The notes under the pieces are model-generated. The model was not told the DNA's origin and did no database searches. It was given only the letters and a program-made list of their open reading frames with translations. A stretch of DNA of 64,000 nucleotides from Candidatus Villigracilaceae bacterium. GTDB taxonomy: Bacteria; Chloroflexota; Anaerolineae; Anaerolineales; Villigracilaceae. Location of the stretch: positions 1 to 64,000 of the forward strand of contig JAPKMP010000018.1 of the NCBI GenBank assembly GCA_026645935.1, in the 5' to 3' direction. The position numbers and the translations under genes are program-made. Positions 62,101 through 64,000 of the stretch are shown here, piece after piece (within the stretch, counting starts at the first letter, position 1; each line of letters begins with the position of its first letter).

Positions 62101-63147
62101 GGTGCGAAGGAAACGGAAACGCATGATGTTATACCCCATCACAGCCGGGAAAATGACAACCGGCAGGAACAGCAGGGGAGAAAATGCGATAGAGAAGACC
62201 GCGCCAAGCGAAAGGAAGATCGCCAGCGGACCGAGGGCGAAGAACGCGCCCAACAGCGTGCTGCGCGCCTGTGACTTCACCACAGGCGACGGCGAGGAGA
62301 ATGCATAATTGAAATTAAACCCAAGCAGGATCAAAATGCAGAGCGCATCGAAATAATATATGTTCTGCCACAAGGGGATATAAGCCGTCGGCTGTTCCCG
62401 GTTGAAGATGTAGGGGGTGACCGCCAATGCAAGCACAAGGCTGAATAGAAAACCCACCCATCGCATATACGGACGGTTGACAAGGAGACGTGGAGAAGAT
62501 GGAAAAGACAAAGCCAGGGCAAGGGTCGAGCCGCCAGCAATGGCGATGGCAAACGTCCAGAGCAGGGTCAATTCGTGGCTCGTCCAGATGTTGAAGATGG
62601 TGCCGGTCACTATCGCAAAGGAAGAGGCGAACATGGTGAACGCGCGACCGGCTGGTTCGTTCCGCCGCAAACCGAACGTCCAAATACTGAGCGCGATAAA
62701 AATTATGGAAATGATGAAAGGCAGGAGCAGATAAACGTTGACGCCGTCTTCCGGAAAGCGCTGCAACTCGACGCTCAAGTCGCGCGTTTCGCCTTCCGCA
62801 AATTGAACTGTGAGGTTGACGTTTTCACCGGGCACGAATTTACCGACGATGATGGAACGCACATCGCGGCTGGTTTCCACCTCCAGCCCATTGACCGCCA
62901 AAAGGCGATCGCCGCTTTTCACCGCTTCGTTGAAGACCCAGGCATCGCCATCCCCGCCAGTATCGGTGAAGACAAGCGTGTGTTCGTAGAAGGTGCCGAG
63001 AAACGGTTCCCGAATCCACTGGACGGCAAGGACAAGCGACCAAACCAGAGCAACGATTGCCAGCGCTTGATAAAGAAAAACGATCCCCGTCAGGATGCGG
63101 TCCAGCAATTTACCGGAAAGACGAGTGTTCGACGAGTTGTATCCCAT
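59149..63147 (-). CDS. Large hybrid-sensor-type histidine kinase: TM/PDZ-like input, multiple GAF domains
   Basis: A 1332-residue sensor kinase. A membrane helix (about 19-41), then an extracytoplasmic PDZ-like segment (RLLAVNGLEVETSRDV, about 60-125), about eight membrane helices (130-410), four GAF domains in series (about 440-1085), HisKA with phosphorylated His1106 in VAHELKNP, and an ATPase with N, G1 (KDSGIGM) and G2 (PGTGLGLNI) boxes. No receiver domain was seen, so an external response regulator is needed and none is in the window. It precedes the FIST gene in the same operon. The start at ATG 63147 begins MGYNSSNTRL. Confidence 0.9.
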   Translation of the reverse strand: MGYNSSNTRLSGKLLDRILTGIVFLYQALAIVALVWSLVLAVQWIREPFLGTFYEHTLVFTDTGGDGDAWVFNEAVKSGDRLLAVNGLEVETSRDVRSIIVGKFVPGENVNLTVQFAEGETRDLSVELQRFPEDGVNVYLLLPFIISIIFIALSIWTFGLRRNEPAGRAFTMFASSFAIVTGTIFNIWTSHELTLLWTFAIAIAGGSTLALALSFPSSPRLLVNRPYMRWVGFLFSLVLALAVTPYIFNREQPTAYIPLWQNIYYFDALCILILLGFNFNYAFSSPSPVVKSQARSTLLGAFFALGPLAIFLSLGAVFSIAFSPLLFLPVVIFPAVMGYNIMRFRFLRTDDFARRGVMYAILTVIVTLGYALVSSGAGLLFGNALPKNYLAGIFILVLALVLEPLRSRLQNLTDAIFFRGSRVAAEQLEDFSHRLTTALDLNAISSLLRDQIASTLAPEQIHIFTYDSLNDFYTASPGEGRRATTDIRFTSGSPLVSYFKRESLPLYLDSGTDLPDSLRPEQSRIALLGARLFIAFPGKDKPNGWMALGPRLTAQPYSPQDLRFLENICDQASVAIERVQTVAHLERRIQEMNALTRVSQGVNVTLTFDDVLELIYAQTAQILPTSHFHITLYNKDSEYYYYGFCLENNERIGERENQPFAANIGLSPEVIRKSRPIMTQDFIRECQARNLIPTIENVFAWMGVPLNAGAETIGALSVGSRDSSTVYTRAQLELLQAIADQTAGAIVKARLLKETQERAHQLTTLNDITRQLTSTLELNPLLQNILENAVGILNCEAGSLFMVDDQTDELVFRVTVGPVAGNLVGKRLAPGTGIVGRAVQTRRPVIENEDQNSPSRFKGVDQQTGFVSRSLLAVPLQAKDRVIGVIEVINRRDGLPFITNDETLLTAFAGQAAVAIENARLYTLTDQELANRVEELSVMQRIDRELNASLEIDRAMRITLDWALRQSGAEAGLIGILEEGRLRVMAHQGLDEQMANLGDQLVMKIELPSMIAAVETGLPQNVEVAVEASKNKLLLASRNQMVIPIRREITVIGLLYLESIGDTQVDIDFLTRLTDHAAIAISNAQLYSEVQRANLAKSDFVSLVAHELKNPMTSIKGYTDLLASGAVGQITEMQTNFLTTIKSNVERMSTLVSDLNDNSKIEAGRLRLEFKAITAAEIVDDVVRTFTRQLEEKKQKLELTVPPNLPDMWADRVRVGQVLTNLVSNAYKYTPEGGRIHVGVAESPNQWDPDGAPRVLHLWVKDSGIGMAPEDQQKIFQKFFRSEDPKARESPGTGLGLNITKSLVEMQGGQIWFESEYRKGTVFHFTVPVAEE

Positions 63148-63279
63148 GGCGAAATTCGATGGAAATTTTACTCCACAAAACCACCGCCGGACTATGGTAC
63201 TTTCATGACAAAGGTGAAAGGAATCCCGCCTCGCCCCGGACTTCAGGCTGATTCCCCTCCCTCGAGCGGATTCTCCCCC

Positions 63280-64000
63280 TTAAGGTTTATGTTTTGCGAG
63301 CAGGGCCTCGTACACCGATTCAGGAATGTCCGTCACTTTATAGATCTGGATGTACTCCAGCCCGTCGATGTAGATCACCTTCTCCGGTTCCACCACGCCT
63401 TCGAATTCAGAAAGCATCTTTTCAGTCTCAGGATGTTTGGCGCGGGTGATCGGATACAACACGAGATAATCCGACTTCCGCATTTCGTCCGTGATGGTAA
63501 CAAAGTCATCGTTCAATATATTGATGCGTTTCAAAACGATGGTCTCGCCGGGGAAATACCACGAGAACGTCCCCATGCCGTTGTAGACGTAGGCTTTGAT
63601 GTTTTTCGCATCCGGCTTTTGGGAGAGATAATCTGAAGCTTCCGCCAAACCTTCACCGTAACCCAAAGTCGCCGCCTCTTTTGCCAAGGGATTGCGGTAG
63701 GTGAAATAATAAGGCGCATATGGCAATCCGAAACCGATCTGCGCGAGGATCAAAACGACGGATGCCATGAGCGGCGCAACAAGTTTCGAGAATCCCTTCC
63801 CACTTGAAGCCAGCCATGCAATAGCGCTCCCCCAGCCGACTCCCGCAATGACATCGAACCCGACAAAGGCGTTCATGATGTAGTGCGCGTGGTTGCGTCC
63901 CTGCGCGATGCCAAACATCAATATGAACAGAACGCCAAGCAGGGCAAGATACCCGATCATCGAGCGGACCTGGTCGGAAAAACGCTCCTTCCCTTTGGTA
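63280..64000 (-). CDS. Polytopic membrane glycosyltransferase-like protein, C-terminal part (cut by right edge)
   Basis: At least 240 residues of a membrane protein whose N-terminus is beyond the window; the reading frame is open to base 64000 without a stop. The visible part has four membrane helices and then an extracytoplasmic domain of alpha/beta character with KINILNDDFV and YLVLYPITRAKHPET. This is the layout of ArnT/PMT-type (GT39/GT83-like) lipid-sugar transferases, whose catalytic loops would be outside the window. The assignment rests on topology only. Confidence 0.6.
   Translation of the reverse strand, partial: TKGKERFSDQVRSMIGYLALLGVLFILMFGIAQGRNHAHYIMNAFVGFDVIAGVGWGSAIAWLASSGKGFSKLVAPLMASVVLILAQIGFGLPYAPYYFTYRNPLAKEAATLGYGEGLAEASDYLSQKPDAKNIKAYVYNGMGTFSWYFPGETIVLKRINILNDDFVTITDEMRKSDYLVLYPITRAKHPETEKMLSEFEGVVEPEKVIYIDGLEYIQIYKVTDIPESVYEALLAKHKP

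Noticed and set aside
62575-63636. 353-residue open frame opposite the kinase N-terminus and spacer
   Set aside because: Shadow frame; composition and lack of motif do not support a gene.
1-64000. tRNA, rRNA or CRISPR genes
   Set aside because: No cloverleaf with conserved T-loop, no rRNA segments and no regularly spaced direct repeats were seen.

Overview
The window looks like chromosome of a Chloroflexota bacterium, most likely class Anaerolineae. The pointers are long Thr/Pro-rich linkers in exported proteins, Ser/Thr kinases of the PknB type, GAF-rich signalling proteins, many lipoproteins with short lipoboxes, the hrcA-grpE-dnaK-dnaJ order, and many genes with a -10 hexamer only 6-9 nt before the ATG and no Shine-Dalgarno. 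This is inferred from gene content and style; no rRNA, tRNA or CRISPR array was seen.

Layout. 1-5.7 kb (minus): heat-shock operon hrcA-grpE-dnaK-dnaJ behind a CIRCE operator, then a NUDIX hydrolase and the start of prmA, which runs off the left edge. 5.7-13.2 kb: a PknB-like kinase with TolB-type repeats, a PAP2 phosphatase, and a transglutaminase translationally coupled to a GAF/PAS adenylate cyclase. 13.3-17.8 kb: M20 peptidase, PfkB-like protein, tag-TfoX-GNAT overlapping trio, rplI, and an FtsB-like protein. 17.8-21.7 kb: GAF/GGDEF diguanylate cyclase and lysA.

21.6-32.7 kb is the most unusual part. A Crp/Fnr-family regulator diverges from a duplicated FmdE-like lipoprotein. A run of plus-strand genes follows, encoding several polytopic membrane proteins, a NapH/NosR-like 4Fe-4S membrane ferredoxin, a 12-TM protein with histidines in helices 2, 6 and 10 (the heme-copper oxidase layout without the helix-7 His pair), a SUMF1-domain lipoprotein and a heme-O-synthase-like prenyltransferase. 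Three promoters in this block carry TGTGA-N6-TCACA-like palindromes that suit the regulator's recognition helix (R-E-x-x-x-R). Together these suggest an anaerobic or nitrogen-oxide-responsive respiratory module of unknown substrate. No nosZ, nirK, canonical NorB or CuA subunit is present in the window.

32.7-41.9 kb is mostly core genes: a coiled-coil protein, coaD, recG, DegV, a PadR/HAAS pair, a FakA-like DAK2 protein, Asp23, rpmB and rpe. 42-51.5 kb: a second Ser/Thr kinase, a lipoprotein hydrolase, a DAG-kinase-like enzyme, SH3 and DUF971 proteins, a TPR protein, AMMECR1, a flavin reductase and a C39-peptidase/TPR protein. 51.5-57 kb: a second SUMF1 lipoprotein, metK behind a SAM-I riboswitch with its own terminator, and a fur-cbiM-cbiQ-cbiO Ni/Co uptake operon. 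57-64 kb (minus): a lipoprotein, a FIST-domain sensor, a very large GAF-rich histidine kinase with a PDZ-like segment, and a truncated membrane glycosyltransferase-like protein at the right edge.

Small inverted-repeat elements of at least three families are scattered through spacers. One lies inside the signal peptide region of the SUMF1 gene at 29.3 kb.
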